Assembly: GCA_918026815.1 (NCBI GenBank)
Contig: CAKJVC010000083.1
Coordinates: forward strand, 248,001 to 312,000
DNA length: 64,000 nucleotides
From: Chalara sp. BL73
Lineage: Eukaryota; Ascomycota; Leotiomycetes; Helotiales
Reading direction: 5' to 3'
Shown piece by piece: positions 10,510-21,069 of this stretch. The translations under genes and the position numbers were made by a program. Every line of letters begins with the position of its first letter. Within the stretch, counting starts at the first letter, position 1. The notes below the pieces were generated by a model, which was not told the origin of the DNA, did no database searches, and was given only the letters and a program-made list of their open reading frames with translations.

Positions 10510-11434
10510 AGCTTGGTACGGCGAAATTACATTGGCCAGCCACCATTTGAGGTGCTTTTGGGGAAACTGGGAGGCCACAAAGCGTTTTAGGGATGCCAAA
10601 GAGTGTAGGAGGGGAACGCTAGGGGATTGCGACGCTCTGTGGCGAGCTAAAGCATCAGCAAGCTCGTTGCCTGGCACTTGGAGGTGCCTTGGAACCCAGC
10701 ATACTCGAATTGCTCCTTCACGAGTATCACGGTGTCGGGGGCAGGTCGGCCAAACTGCTTGTAAAATCGAGGGCCTGAAATGTGTCTGCTAAAAGCCGAG
10801 AAAAGAGGTTAAAAGATAGAGAGCTGCTTCTTAGTTGTCAAGATAAATCTAGATGTCTGAAGCGCAGTTAGTAGCTCCTTGAAAGATAGCCTCTTTAATT
10901 CCAGCCACTGCAGCTCTGGCTTTGGGGTCGAACTTTGACACGGTCGCCGTAGGAGATTGATGCTTTGGCAATTTTGTGGCCGTATTGAAAAGCCACATAG
11001 CCTCCGCCTGCGTTGCCAGTTTCGAGTTTTGATCCGTCTGAATAGACTATAATATCATTGTACGGAATTGAGTCTAAAAATTCCGGGAAAAGACTGCCGC
11101 TTCTTTTCAGGCGTACAGGCCCCGATTCGGAGCTTTGCCGGTGCTCTGCTTTCTGGCGCCTGCCAAGAAGAAGGAAGCTGAATAGAGTTAAGTTGCTCTG
11201 TTAGCAGAAGGGTTCGCCAGCGGCGGGCATGTCGAGAAGTAGCTCAGGTAACAAAGCGGGGATCTTTGAGAAAAGCAGAAGAGTTACCGCAGTTAGAGCC
11301 ACAGGACCGCCTTGCGGAGACATTAGGGCATGCTTCAGCGCGTGCTCTAAACGGGTGAAACGCTCGATACGCGGAATGCGGTCAGGTTTTGGAAAGCTAT
11401 ATAGGATATGGTAATAAGCTTGGCTGCTGCACAT
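10510..11434 (-). pseudogene. LINE RNase H domain remnant (Tad1-like)
   Basis: The minus strand encodes IIVYSDGSKLETGNAGGGY and, further on in another frame, WVPRHLQVPGNELADALA. These are the first Asp motif and the closing GNE-AD motif of the RNase H domain at the C-terminus of Tad1/I-type LINE polyproteins. Upstream (higher coordinates) lies a linker starting KPDRIPRIERFTRLEHAL. Several frameshifts and stops separate the blocks. It is not collinear with the reverse-transcriptase piece at 9405-9731, so these are two separate insertions. Confidence 0.75.
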
Positions 11435-11793
11435 GCTTAGAGATCGTTACTTGGCATAGGCGACAAAGTCAGCAGAGCCTCGTCTCCAAGTGAGGGTTAA
11501 ATACTCACGTGCGTGGTCTTGCAGGTGCTGGGGTCATCGTGATAGAAGAAATGGCATAGTGGGGGAACTGGTGCAATAATTTTGTAGGAAAGGTACCCAG
11601 CCTCGCTTAATCTGGACCAATTGAATCACTAGAACAGCACACTAACCGCGTACGAGGGATATGGGCCAGCCGCCAAGTAGGACATGCATTTCAGTATTAT
11701 GTGTCACGCATTAGCTTGTATCCCCTCTTCCACTTGTCGAGGCTCAGCTGTTTGTGCTACAAGGCTTCTTTGACGCAACCCGCAACTGATAGT
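11435..11793. other. Intergenic, no gene seen
   Basis: No coding frame, repeat end or RNA structure could be supported here. It separates the LINE remnant from a family B LTR. Confidence 0.3.
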
Positions 11794-12045
11794 TGTAGCA
11801 ACTCAAGGCGAACAGGGATCTCGATCCGTAGGTCTCAGGGAGAAGGACTCAAAGGTGTGAACGACTGTCAATTGTTATAACTAAAAGAACAAGCTACAGA
11901 CAGAAAAAGGGAAGGAAAGCAGTGCTTTATGTACAGGAGACTGGCCAGGGACCAGTGTAAGCGAGCCCTGTGGTGTGTCAGGGGCCGAGCTCTAAAAGGC
12001 CGAGCCCCAAGGGACTCTAAGCGAGATAGGGCCACGGCTGTGACA
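11794..12045 (+). repeat. LTR family B copy
   Basis: Begins TGTAGCAACTCAAGGCGAAC and ends ACGGCTGTGACA. It is 252 bp, longer than the other copies because of an extra GGCCGAG-rich segment near 11990-12020. No matching target duplication. Confidence 0.75.
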
Positions 12046-12329
12046 AAAGAGGCTGTGCAGCATTGCGCCTCATATGCCAATTCATCACTGGGCTTTCCGA
12101 TGAATATCTAATATCGACCTCGCACAATGTAAAGGTGATCTACATTCACTGGCAACTGGCCATATCAATCAGGAGATATTGAATGACACCCATGTTTGGT
12201 TGAGGATTTATTGAAAACCGCTTGCGTCGTCCCTCACGCACAGACTTTACTTCAGGTGGATAGTCGTGCACCAATAGCGATACGAATATCGGCCAGCCGT
12301 GCGCCGCCAAAAGCCTTCGCTGCGAAAGT

Positions 12330-15300
12330 ATGGAACCAGTAGGTCTAAGTGTCGGCCTTTTAGGCATGTTAGGCCTCTTTAGTGCCTGTATAGATATCAT
12401 AGAGAAGTTCGACACATTCAAGGCTTTTAGTCACGAATTGCGTCAGCTCTCTTCCATATTTGAGGTGGATAAAATTCGATTCCAAGAGTGGGCTTGTGCC
12501 GTAGGCATTTCCAACGGAAAGCTAGAGAAGACGCACCATGCGCGACTAGATGATCCTGAAGTTACCAAGTCTGTCCAGGATGTGCTTCGGAGCATCTGTG
12601 AAACATTAGGAGCAGGTGATCAGATGCAATCTCGACTCAGGATACAACCAAAGAACTATGAAAAAGCCTTGCCACCACCAAAACTCGAGTTTTCGACCAA
12701 ACCTACAGTAAACAAAACAGAGACCCACGTATCTGTGAAAGGCAGACTGGACTGGACCTTCCGGCGTAGAGGAAAGTTTGCGCGCCAAGTTGAGATGTTC
12801 CATCAGCTACTAGAGCAACTATTTAGCCTCGTACCTTTATTACATGGTAGCCTCGCTAAAACCTCTCCAGATACTAGAGAAATGAAAGGTATAAAGAATA
12901 TATCCACCGGCTTTAGCTTCATGCTAACTAGTTATACTTACAGACAGCACAGCGATATCTACACATGTATTTACATCCCTCCAAACTGATATCCAAATTC
13001 TACTCAAAGAGAAGCAAGAATCAGCTCGACGCCAAGCACTGAAGAATGTTGATGAGTGGCTTGATGCGGTTATATTGGACTGTCAGTTCGAGGACTGTGT
13101 CGAAGCTAGACTAGAAGGCACATGTGAGTGGATTTTTGAACACTCCATGTTTCAAGCGTGGATGCAACCTAGTCAATATTCCGATTCCAAAATCCTTTGG
13201 ATCAATGGCGGTGCAGGGCAAGGGAAATCAGTCATGTGTGCCAAAATTGTGCAATTTTTACAATCATCCCAGTCGCAGCCGTCTGCGTATTTCTTTTCCT
13301 CAGTTCATGCTCGAGCTAAAGGGAGGCCAAAAGATATTGCTCGCTCCTGGCTCTCGCAGCTAGCCCGACAAGACCCTGATGCGCTCGATACGATTAGAGG
13401 CTACATGGAAGCAAAAGAAGCTGGAAGGAGAGCCTTGCAACCAAAAGTCTGGGATATTCTTGAGGACATTCTTCAAAGCAAACCCCAACAAACATTGATT
13501 TTAGACGGACTCGACGAGTATGACCGAACTAACGACAACCGTGCTTCTTTCCTTAGAATATTAAGAAACAGAGCAAAAGCCACCGGCACACGAATTCTTT
13601 TAGTCAGTCGCAATGAAACTGATATAAGGCTGGAGTTCCAACAACAAAACAATGATAGTCCCGAAGGCTGGATTGCTTTTGACTGTCAGATCACTGAAGA
13701 TAACGTACGTCCTGATATTACTCGGTTTTCCCAATACACAGTCGATTACAAACTTCCAGGAAAAGACCAAGACCTGCGACAAGACATCGCGCAACAAATG
13801 GCAAATAAATGCCAAGGCATGTTCCTGTGGATCAAAATGCAACAGGATCATTTACGTGGTAGTAAAAACCGGAAGAAGTTACAAGATATTGTAAACAAAA
13901 TGCCAACTGGCTTAACCAATACTTACTTGAGGAATTGGGAAGCTATCCAACAGCAAGAAAAAGAAGAACGTGAGCGCGCAATTACAATTTTGCGCTGGAT
14001 TGTATTTGCAGCACGCCCTTTAACAGTTTCAGAATTAACAGATGCTCTTCTTACTTTCAGGTCTGACCATATAGACACATTTCCTATTGATGAGCTTCCG
14101 GAAGTTATTGATGACGAGTATATTAGCGGCGAAATTAAGGATATTTGCGGATCACTGGTTGACTTTTCAGCATCAGGATCACAAGACTCACCAGCATCTC
14201 GTACCATTCACCTGATTCATTTTTCAGTGCGAGAATTTTTGGTATCCGTTCTTCCAACCCCATACGAATTCCACGACCTCAAAATAGCAATATCCCAGGA
14301 AACATGTCATCATACGGTCTTGGCAGAAACTTGTTTTCGGTACCTTAATTATTCCAATGTTTGGCAAGTCTCAAATACCTCAACTAGCGATAAATGCTTA
14401 CGTCCATTTATCAATTATGCCTCTACGTTGTGGCCTACCCATTATCGCCAGGATCATTCTTTATTATTGTCGATATTTGGGAAATTCTTTAAAGACGATA
14501 ATCTCAGCTTTCAGAATTGGCGTGACTATTTCGAGTCGAACTATATCCCTGGCGAGAACGAGCCTCCAAATAAAATATTCGAACCATCAACTTCACTATA
14601 CTATTTAGCTCTTTTTGGAATAATCCCCGCTTTAAAAGTAACTGGTCAAGAAGTGTACCGAAACATAAATCTGGCCTGCGGCCGATTTGGGTCACCATTA
14701 TCAGCTGCGTGCTCAAATGGGCATTTAGAAACATTTGAGATGTTGATTAAATTAAGTCCGGACATCAATGCAAAAGGAGGGCAATTTGGTAACGCTTTAA
14801 ATGCAGCTATATCGAAAAACCAAGAAAAGATAGTTAGAACGTTAGTAGCTTTAGGTGCAAGCCAGAACGCTCGAGATTTCATGGGTCGAAGCGCCGTATA
14901 TATCGCATCTAAAAGGGGGTTTAAAGACATGGTAAACCTTTTGCTGCAACATGGGGGAGACGCTATAGCTACAAATACGTACGGTTACAGCCCGTTAAAC
15001 GTGGCAGCACATAGCGGTCATCTTGAGGTCGTGCAGCTGCTGCTGGACAACAATGCCGACTCGACTGTTGCCAATAATCGTGGATGGACGCCGCTGAATT
15101 CTGCTTGTAATAGTGGCCATTTCGAGGTCGTACAGCTGCTGCTAAATAACAAAGCTGACTTGACTGTTGCCGACAATGACGGATGGACGCCACTGAATTC
15201 TGCTTGTTATAGCGGCCATTTCGAGGTCGTACAGTTGCTGCTGAATAACAAAGCCGACTTGACTGTTGCCGACAATAGTGGATGGACACCACTGAATTCT

Positions 15301-16935
15301 GCTTGTAATAGTGGCCATTTCGAGGTTGTACAGCTGCTGCTAAATAACAAAGCCGACTCGACTGTTGCTGACAATAACAAATGGACACCATTGAATTCTG
15401 CTTGTAAAAAAGGCCATCTCAAAGTTGTACAGCTGCTGCTGGATAATAAAGCCGACTTGAATGTTGCCAGCAATAATGGATGGACACCACTGTATGCTGC
15501 TTGTTATAGCGGCCATTTCGAGGTCGTACAGCTGCTGCTGAATAACAAAGCCGACAAAGCCGACTTGACTATTGCCGACAATAACGGATGGACACCGCTG
15601 TATGCTGCTTGTTATAGTGGCCATTTCGAGGTCGTACAACTGCTGCTGGACAACAATGCCGACTTGACTATTACCGACAATAGTGGATGGACACCGCTGT
15701 ATGCTGCTTGTTATAGTGGCCATTTTGAGGTCGTACAGCTGCTGCTGAATAACAAAGCCGACTTGAATGTTGCCAGCAATAGTGGATGGACGCCACTGAA
15801 ATCTGCTTGTAATAGTGGCCATTTCGAGGTTGTACAGCTGCTGCTGAATAACAAAGCCGACAATAACGGATGGACACCACTAAATGCTGCTTGTTATAGT
15901 GGCCATTTCGAGGTCGTACAGCTGCTGCTAAATAACAAAGCTGACTTGACTGTTGCTGATAGCAATGGATGGACACCACTGCATTCTGCTTGTAGAAAAG
16001 GCCATCTCAAAGTTGTACAGCTGCTGCTGGATAACAAAGCCGACTTGAATGTTGCTGATAGCAACGGATGGATACGACTGAACTCTGCTTGTAATAGTGG
16101 CCATCTCGAGGTCGTAAAGCTTATCACTTCGGGAATGCTGTCTGAACAACTTGACTTGATAACAGCAGATCCAGTAAAAGAGCGACAGTATGTAAATACT
16201 ATCGATTCGTTGAATCGAACACCACTCCACATTGCTGTGTACTATGACTTTGCAGAAATCGTGGAGGTTCTCATTGAGAATGGGGCCAACCCTCGGTTGG
16301 TTGACTGTTCTGGTCGAAGTTGTCTGGATTGGGCGACGTCCCGTTCTCAAGCATTACGCCAGAACATGGGCTCATGGTATGATGGTCATTGCATGACACC
16401 TGTCCATGAACAAAAAAAGATTTTGATCTCTACTGTGCATGACTTGACTCAGAGAATAAAATCTCTTAGGAAGGATCCCTTGAATGGAGCCCAGTTCTTT
16501 TATGAGCTTGGAATAGGTCTTTTATTACTCTCTGATATGAAAGAAGCATCCATCGCCTTTGAACAAGAGTTGATCCTTGACTCGGCTCAAAAAAAATTGA
16601 AGCATGACTCTATGTGTGATCACTGTCAGACCTCCAATAGTATTGAAGGGCTTAGATTTATCTGCCTGACCTGCTTCACTCTGAGCATATGCAGTCAATG
16701 CATGGATAAACATGCGGATAGTAGCAATGCTGACCTACGTTGCAAAGATCACAAGTTTCTTCAGATCCCTCATGAAGGCTATAATACTAACAATCTCGAC
16801 TCCCTCGTTTTGTCCGGCGAGGCGCGGATTACTTGGCTAGATCGCCTAGCTGAAAAGTATGCGAACTGCGACTATTCTGGAAAGTCGGAACAAGAAGAGG
16901 TGGTTGTGGTCAACCCACTCTCTACCACACATTAA
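12330..16935 (+). CDS. HeLo-NACHT-ankyrin-ZZ NLR-type receptor
   Basis: A fungal NLR of about 1516 aa. Exon 1 (12330-12888) encodes a HeLo-like cell-death domain (MEPVGLSVGLLGMLGLFSAC at the N-terminus). Intron 12889-12943 (GTATAA to TTACAG) is followed by exon 2 from 12944. The NACHT domain has Walker A GGAGQGKS near residues 275-282 and Walker B LILDGLDE near 373. About 14 ankyrin repeats span residues ~765-1318. Eleven of them (15000-16110) are near-identical 33-residue units (GWTPLNSAC-SGHFEVVQLLL). A TPR-like helix pair follows, then a ZZ-type zinc finger (CDHC ... CLTC ... CSQC ... DH) near 1411-1460. In the family, ligand binding by the repeats drives NACHT oligomerisation and HeLo membrane toxicity. 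The repeats carry a 9-bp tandem duplication (15553) and a 15-bp deletion (15860). The open frame begins upstream of any internal ATG, so the spliced start at 12330 is needed. Confidence 0.9.
15000..16110 (+). repeat. Tandem 99-bp ankyrin-coding repeats
   Basis: About eleven consecutive 99-bp units in the receptor gene, highly similar at DNA level and not only at protein level. Differences concentrate at a few codons per unit (NSAC/YAAC, CNSG/CYSG/CKKG, DLTVAD/DLNVAS). That pattern suggests concerted evolution with diversifying positions. Indels occur at short GCCGAC direct repeats, as expected from slippage. Confidence 0.9.
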
Positions 16936-17419
16936 AGCAGGTATGCACGAAGGAGGCTTTCTGGGGGCTGGTGTCGCGAACGTGGGGGCTCCTATGCAAA
17001 GTATCTGTGGAGGAAACGATAGGACGGGTGGGGTCTCCGGGGAAACATAAGGATGGGGCCAGCTATAGGGATGACTGTTCATATTATGTCGCGATTGACG
17101 GTGACTTCTCATCTTGAGCGTGGTCCAATTGGCAAGAAATGGCATGAATAAGCTGGTCGGATAGCATAATATCTCTTGTTTCTACAGACAAATCTTCTGA
17201 AATAATACAACAAGTCTGAGTACGGCGGTTTGGGCCTGCCAAAACGGGGGTTAGGTCGCTGTTTTACCAAGACCCACAGGCTCTTACGTGCCCCCTTCGT
17301 TTGACGGATCCTTTTTGGCGCACCTTGTCAGATGAATACTGAAAACTGTTGCTTCTTTCCCTCTCCACTCTCATCTTACAGTATGTCGAAAATGGCTCCC
17401 TTTCTCCCATCAGCCATAG
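16936..17419. other. Intergenic with a pogo-type transposon end
   Basis: At 17213-17266 the sequence AGTCTGAGTACGGCGGTTTG and following GCC-rich stretch matches, inverted, the short element at 50607-50687. No gene is seen between this and the end of the receptor gene. Confidence 0.45.
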
Positions 17420-17618
17420 TGTCGGAACGCATATAAATAGAATCACGCGATCCACCGGATCTTGTGAGTTGTAGGTCCTTTCAGGACCTACAACCCCCCC
17501 CGCGATAGACCATATCTTCGAACCATATCTATCATACAATCAAGGAGTACCAGAATCACACCAGCAAGAACGTAGTCACAGCTACTACGTCTTTTGCTAC
17601 GTGATAGGTATTTCGGCA
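17420..17618 (+). repeat. Solo LTR, family E
   Basis: A 199-bp element starting TGTCGGAACGCATATAAATAG and ending GGTATTTCGGCA (inverted ends TGTCGGAA/TTTCGGCA). Flanks are CATAG and CCTAG, a 4-of-5 target duplication. It contains a perfect hairpin GTTGTAGGTCC-TTTCA-GGACCTACAAC near 17469-17495. Partial copies lie at 38745, 57651 and 62630. Confidence 0.75.
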
Positions 17619-17689
17619 CCTAGTTGTTTTCAGCCTATAAATCCTCTACTTAGTTTCCTTTTCCCCCCTTCCCTCCTTTCCTCCTCCCT

Positions 17690-19105
17690 TCCAATCCCTA
17701 CATTCGTTCAACCCCTCAACCACTTGCCCTTCATCACGGATACCACTCCAGCATATGCTATCGCGGCAGGCGGCATCGTTTCCCTTTTACTTCTCGACCG
17801 TCTTCGCCCTTGGACTATTCGATTTGTTAGATACGAGCCTGTCCTCACGTCAAAACATTTCACGTATCCATGCCTCCTCTGTCGACATGGATTCTTCGGT
17901 CCATAGAGGCGAGAAGGTGTAGCCCTACATATAAGTTTTGTTTCAATAATCCTTTATTGCATCGGCTTCAAAGGTCCCATATTTCCCATCAGCCTTAGAC
18001 TGTCCACGACTACAGAAACGGAGCTTCGAGCTGGCACCCTTGCCCTAGTTACACTTATCCCTCTCCTTGCTAGCGCACCTATCATGCTTTCCTCGCAGAT
18101 CTGCTGGGGGTTTCTTTACGAACAATACAGCTAGCCCATCGCTCCGCAGGCATCGTGACGTGTTTGCTCTGCCTGCTGCATATCCTAATTGCTGTGGCCT
18201 CTAAAGTGCCTTTTCCTCTGGACAATCCCCAAACCTGTTTGCTGTAATTGTAAGTGCCTACTTTCGAGCTATTGGCGAGAACTAACGGTTGGCAGCTTTG
18301 TCGCTTGCCCTCCTCCTGCTCGCTCGCCCCATCTTCCGCAAATTCTCATGAAATATTCCTTCGCGTTCACCAAGTACTTTCACTGCTCTTGACCTATGCC
18401 GTGTGGCCACATCTGGCCCTTAGCAGGCGATTCCCCCGCGGCTACATCTACATCCCTGCAGGGCTATGCGTGGCTATGTCTATACTGCAAGTCAGTAGCA
18501 TCACATTCCGCAATGAGATTTTCCGTTACTACCATTCCGGGGCAACGCTCACGCAAGATCATAGTGCAGTCAAGGTCAGCGTACAGCTTCAGAAGCCTTT
18601 AGAAATCGATGTTGGCGAGTATATCAACATATAGATGCCCTCCGTTGGCTTTTGGGCTTTCTTGCAGACTCATCCGTTCATGGTGATTTCGTGGGCGCCT
18701 GGTGAGCAGCACATTATCGATCTTCTTATCGGCCCTCGGAAAGGCCTAACTCGTGAGCTGTTGTACTATGCAAAGAATATCCACGCTAAAAATCTCTTCA
18801 CCGTGTTCGGTGTGCCTCATGGAACCAGTGTTGCCATGGACGAGTATGAGAGTATTCTGATTGTGGCAAGCGGCTTCGGGATCGCAGCGCACTTGCCTTA
18901 CTTAAAAATATTTATCTATGGCTGTAACTCTCGCCGCGCTCACGCTCGCCGAATCCATCTGGTCTGGCAGATCCGGCACAAAAGTGAGTTCCTAGGTACA
19001 TGTTGCGGGCCAATATTGACAAAGCTAGCTGATGCAGTTGTCGCCCAGTCACTCTTGAATGATGCTTTACAGAATGACAAGTTAGATGATGGCTATGTGA
19101 GGCTC
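17690..19105 (+). pseudogene. Ferric-reductase-like (FRE/NOX fold) gene, broken
   Basis: Remains of a membrane flavocytochrome: an N-terminal TM segment (AYAIAAGGIVSLLLLDRL), heme-domain helices (VTCLLCLLHILIAVASK; LTYAVWPHLALSRRFPRG), an FAD-binding block (MPSVGFWAFLQTHPFMVISW) and an NAD-binding block (ILIVASGFGIAAHLPYLK). Such proteins move electrons from NADPH through FAD and heme to ferric chelates or oxygen. The gene is dead. One frame loss lies near 18240 (PLDNPQ/NLFAV junction), another near 18348, and a TAG at 18632-18634 sits where the family has Trp (YINLW). The last exon (after intron ~18984-19035) is cut at 19106 by a family B LTR. Confidence 0.75.
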
Positions 19106-19327
19106 TGTCACGGCCCTGGCCATTCTCGGTGGAGCTTGGCACAGGACACCACAGGGCTCGCTTACACTGGCGTCCGGGCAGCTTCCTGTATATAAAGCCC
19201 TGCTTTCCTTCCCTTCTTCTGTCCGTAGCTTGTTCTCTTAGTTATAACAATTGATAGTTGTTTACACCTCTGAGTCCTTCCATCTAGATCCACGGATCAA
19301 GATCCCTGTTCAGCTTGAGTTATTACA
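19106..19327 (-). repeat. LTR family B copy truncating the reductase gene
   Basis: A 222-bp element in reverse orientation (TGTCACGGCCCTGGCC ... GAGTTATTACA). It replaces the C-terminal end of the reductase-like gene. The right neighbour (19328-19380) is an inverted copy of part of the element at 38329-38471. Confidence 0.8.
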
Positions 19328-19380
19328 TATTGCGTGGTGTATAGTATTCGATTTTAGGGGTCAATATATCGTGATATCAC
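19328..19380 (-). repeat. Fragment of the inverted-repeat element at 38329
   Basis: ATTGCGTGGTGTATAGTATT ... TTTTAGGGGTC is the reverse complement of 38335-38387 with few changes. Only one half of the element remains. Confidence 0.55.
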
Positions 19381-19455
19381 TAGTGCTTTCACTGTCCGCC
19401 ACCATTCCTAGAAACTTTAATCCTCGTATTTCTTGAAAATGTCTTCTCCAGATTC

Positions 19456-19652
19456 TGTTGGTATGTTAGGTCCTGAGTCAATGGGGGAAGTGAATGGAGG
19501 AGTGAATAAAGGATTCGGTCACATGACCCACCTGTAGATATAAAAGAACGCATTGTAGTAGTAGCAACAATAATACACAATTTTACCACATTTTACTTAC
19601 TAGCAACCACGTAAAAAGTACGCAGCGTTGCTACAAGTGGAGTGGTACCTCA
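19456..19652 (+). repeat. LTR family F copy
   Basis: TGTTGGTATGTTAGGTCCTG ... GTGGTACCTCA (TG...CA), about 197 bp. The copy at 44333-44730 has the same ends but an extra ~190 bp in the middle. It contains the TCACATGACC box and a GTAGTAGCAAC stretch. Confidence 0.65.
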
Positions 19653-19803
19653 GGGTCATTTGTGAGGGCAAACGGCGCAAATGCAGAAAGAGACAGTATA
19701 CAGGGGAACCTAGCCGTCATTACACTGTTAGACATAGACTGCGGACTTGATAGAACATGAATTACACAATGATAGTCAGAAGGAGTTTTTGTAACAGCCA
19801 GAG

Positions 19804-20101
19804 TGTAACAGCCAGAGCCGGTTAGAAACGGCTATCATAGCAGCCACAAGCATGCAGCTACAGCAGCCACAGGCATACAGCTACAGCAGCCGCAAGCATA
19901 CAGCTACAGCAGCTACAGGCTCAGCTACAGCACAGTTGAAAGGATATAAGGAACAGCTAGAGCTTCCTGGAGAAAGGCACGCTTGAGTTTATCTGCTAGA
20001 CGGACAAGCATACTTTTGATATCAATACATCACTATTCTAGTGCAGTCACGTGTCTTACCTGTTATATTGCAATCCCTCCTGTTGCCCTCTATTTGTTAC
20101 A
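19804..20101 (-). repeat. LTR family A copy
   Basis: TGTAACAGCCAGAGCCGG ... CCTCTATTTGTTACA in reverse orientation. The first 14 bp are tandemly duplicated (19790-19803). Internal CAGCTACAGCAGC repeats vary in number against the 8365 copy. The right edge lies inside the Ty3-type element that follows. Confidence 0.75.
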
Positions 20102-20651
20102 ATTTCGGCGTAGATGATTACGTTTACGTGCTAGCAAAAAACCGGCGCAGAGAACGGCCTAGTGCTAAGCTCGACTCTCAAATAGTCCTTGGCCTATTAT
20201 CGCTCAAGAAGGCTATTCTTTCCAATTAGGGCTTCCGAGCTCTATAAAAATACATTCTGTGTTCTCAGCCGACCGTTTGCGTAAAGCAAAAGACGCTTTT
20301 TTGCCAGGACAAATCGCGGAAAAAGCTGAGCTAATTGTAGTTCAGGACGAGCTGGAGTGGAAGCTAAAAGAAGTGCTGGCTTGTAAGCTAGTACGTGGAA
20401 AGCTCAAGGACAGAGCTCGCTGGGTAGGCTGGGAAAAAGACCCTAGGTGGTACCCAGCCTCCGACTTGAAGTACGCTTCTCACTTGTTGAGAGCGTTCCA
20501 TCTACAGAACCCAAGCGCGGAAGGGCCGCCATTGAAGCTAGAGAATTGGATTAGGGCATGAGAAAAAGGGATTGACAAATTATGACTACTTAGATAGTAA
20601 CCTGCCGTGCTCTTAAAGCTCGAGGGCGAGCTTTTTCCGGAGGGGAGGTGA
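20102..20651 (+). pseudogene. Ty3/gypsy integrase C-terminus with chromodomain, remnant
   Basis: Reads DDYVYVLAKN, then, after a one-base frame loss, SVFSADRLRKAKDAFLPGQ and a chromodomain (ELEWKLKEVLACKLVRGK, RWVGWEKDPRWYPASDLKY) ending PPLKLENWIRA. This is the C-terminal end of a chromovirus integrase, which directs insertion to modified chromatin. It is followed by a polypurine tract (CCGGAGGGGAGGTGA) directly before the LTR at 20652. The 5' part is replaced by the family A LTR. Confidence 0.8.
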
Positions 20652-20825
20652 TGTCACGACGCGTGCTCCCAAGCACACGTGACCCATATTAGGCGAGCTC
20701 TCCGAGCTCCTCGTGTATATATAGCCTGCTCTCCTCAAGCTCCTTCTTCCTTCCTCAGCTATAGATTCTCGTATTGCACCACCGTTGCCCTCTGTATCTG
20801 TAGATCCACAGCGCGTGCCGTGACA
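20652..20825 (+). repeat. Ty3-type 3' LTR, family G
   Basis: A 174-bp element from TGTCACGACGCGTGCTCCC to CGCGTGCCGTGACA with inverted ends, directly after a polypurine tract. It has a GTATATATAG TATA-like box. A truncated reverse copy lies at 23595-23712. Confidence 0.8.
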
Positions 20826-21069
20826 AGGTCCAACTGAGCTCAGTTGGACCTCCACCCCACCTAACGTCTCACTTAGTCAGACATGTCAGCTACCCCTGGA
20901 TTCTCAAATCCTAACAGGACTGGTTGGGTTGCCAAGACTAAATGGAGCCTCAATATGTGGAGAACATCACTTTTTGTTTCGTTAAATGTTAAATACTTGT
21001 TGTAGCTAATATAAGTTCTTGGCAGCTTAGCAAAGTTCTTGGCAACCCAGTAGGTTGGCCGCAGTCAAG

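Noticed and set aside
15000..16110. Regularly spaced repeats as a possible CRISPR array
   Set aside because: Units are contiguous coding ankyrin repeats without unique spacers, in a eukaryotic gene.
14969..16350. Long minus-strand open frames opposite the ankyrin repeats
   Set aside because: They repeat with the same 99-bp period and exist only because the sense repeats lack certain codons. No independent protein features.
19804..20101. CAGCTACAGCAGC tract as a coding microsatellite or satellite DNA
   Set aside because: The tract lies within a family A LTR with defined ends, so it is LTR-internal repetition.
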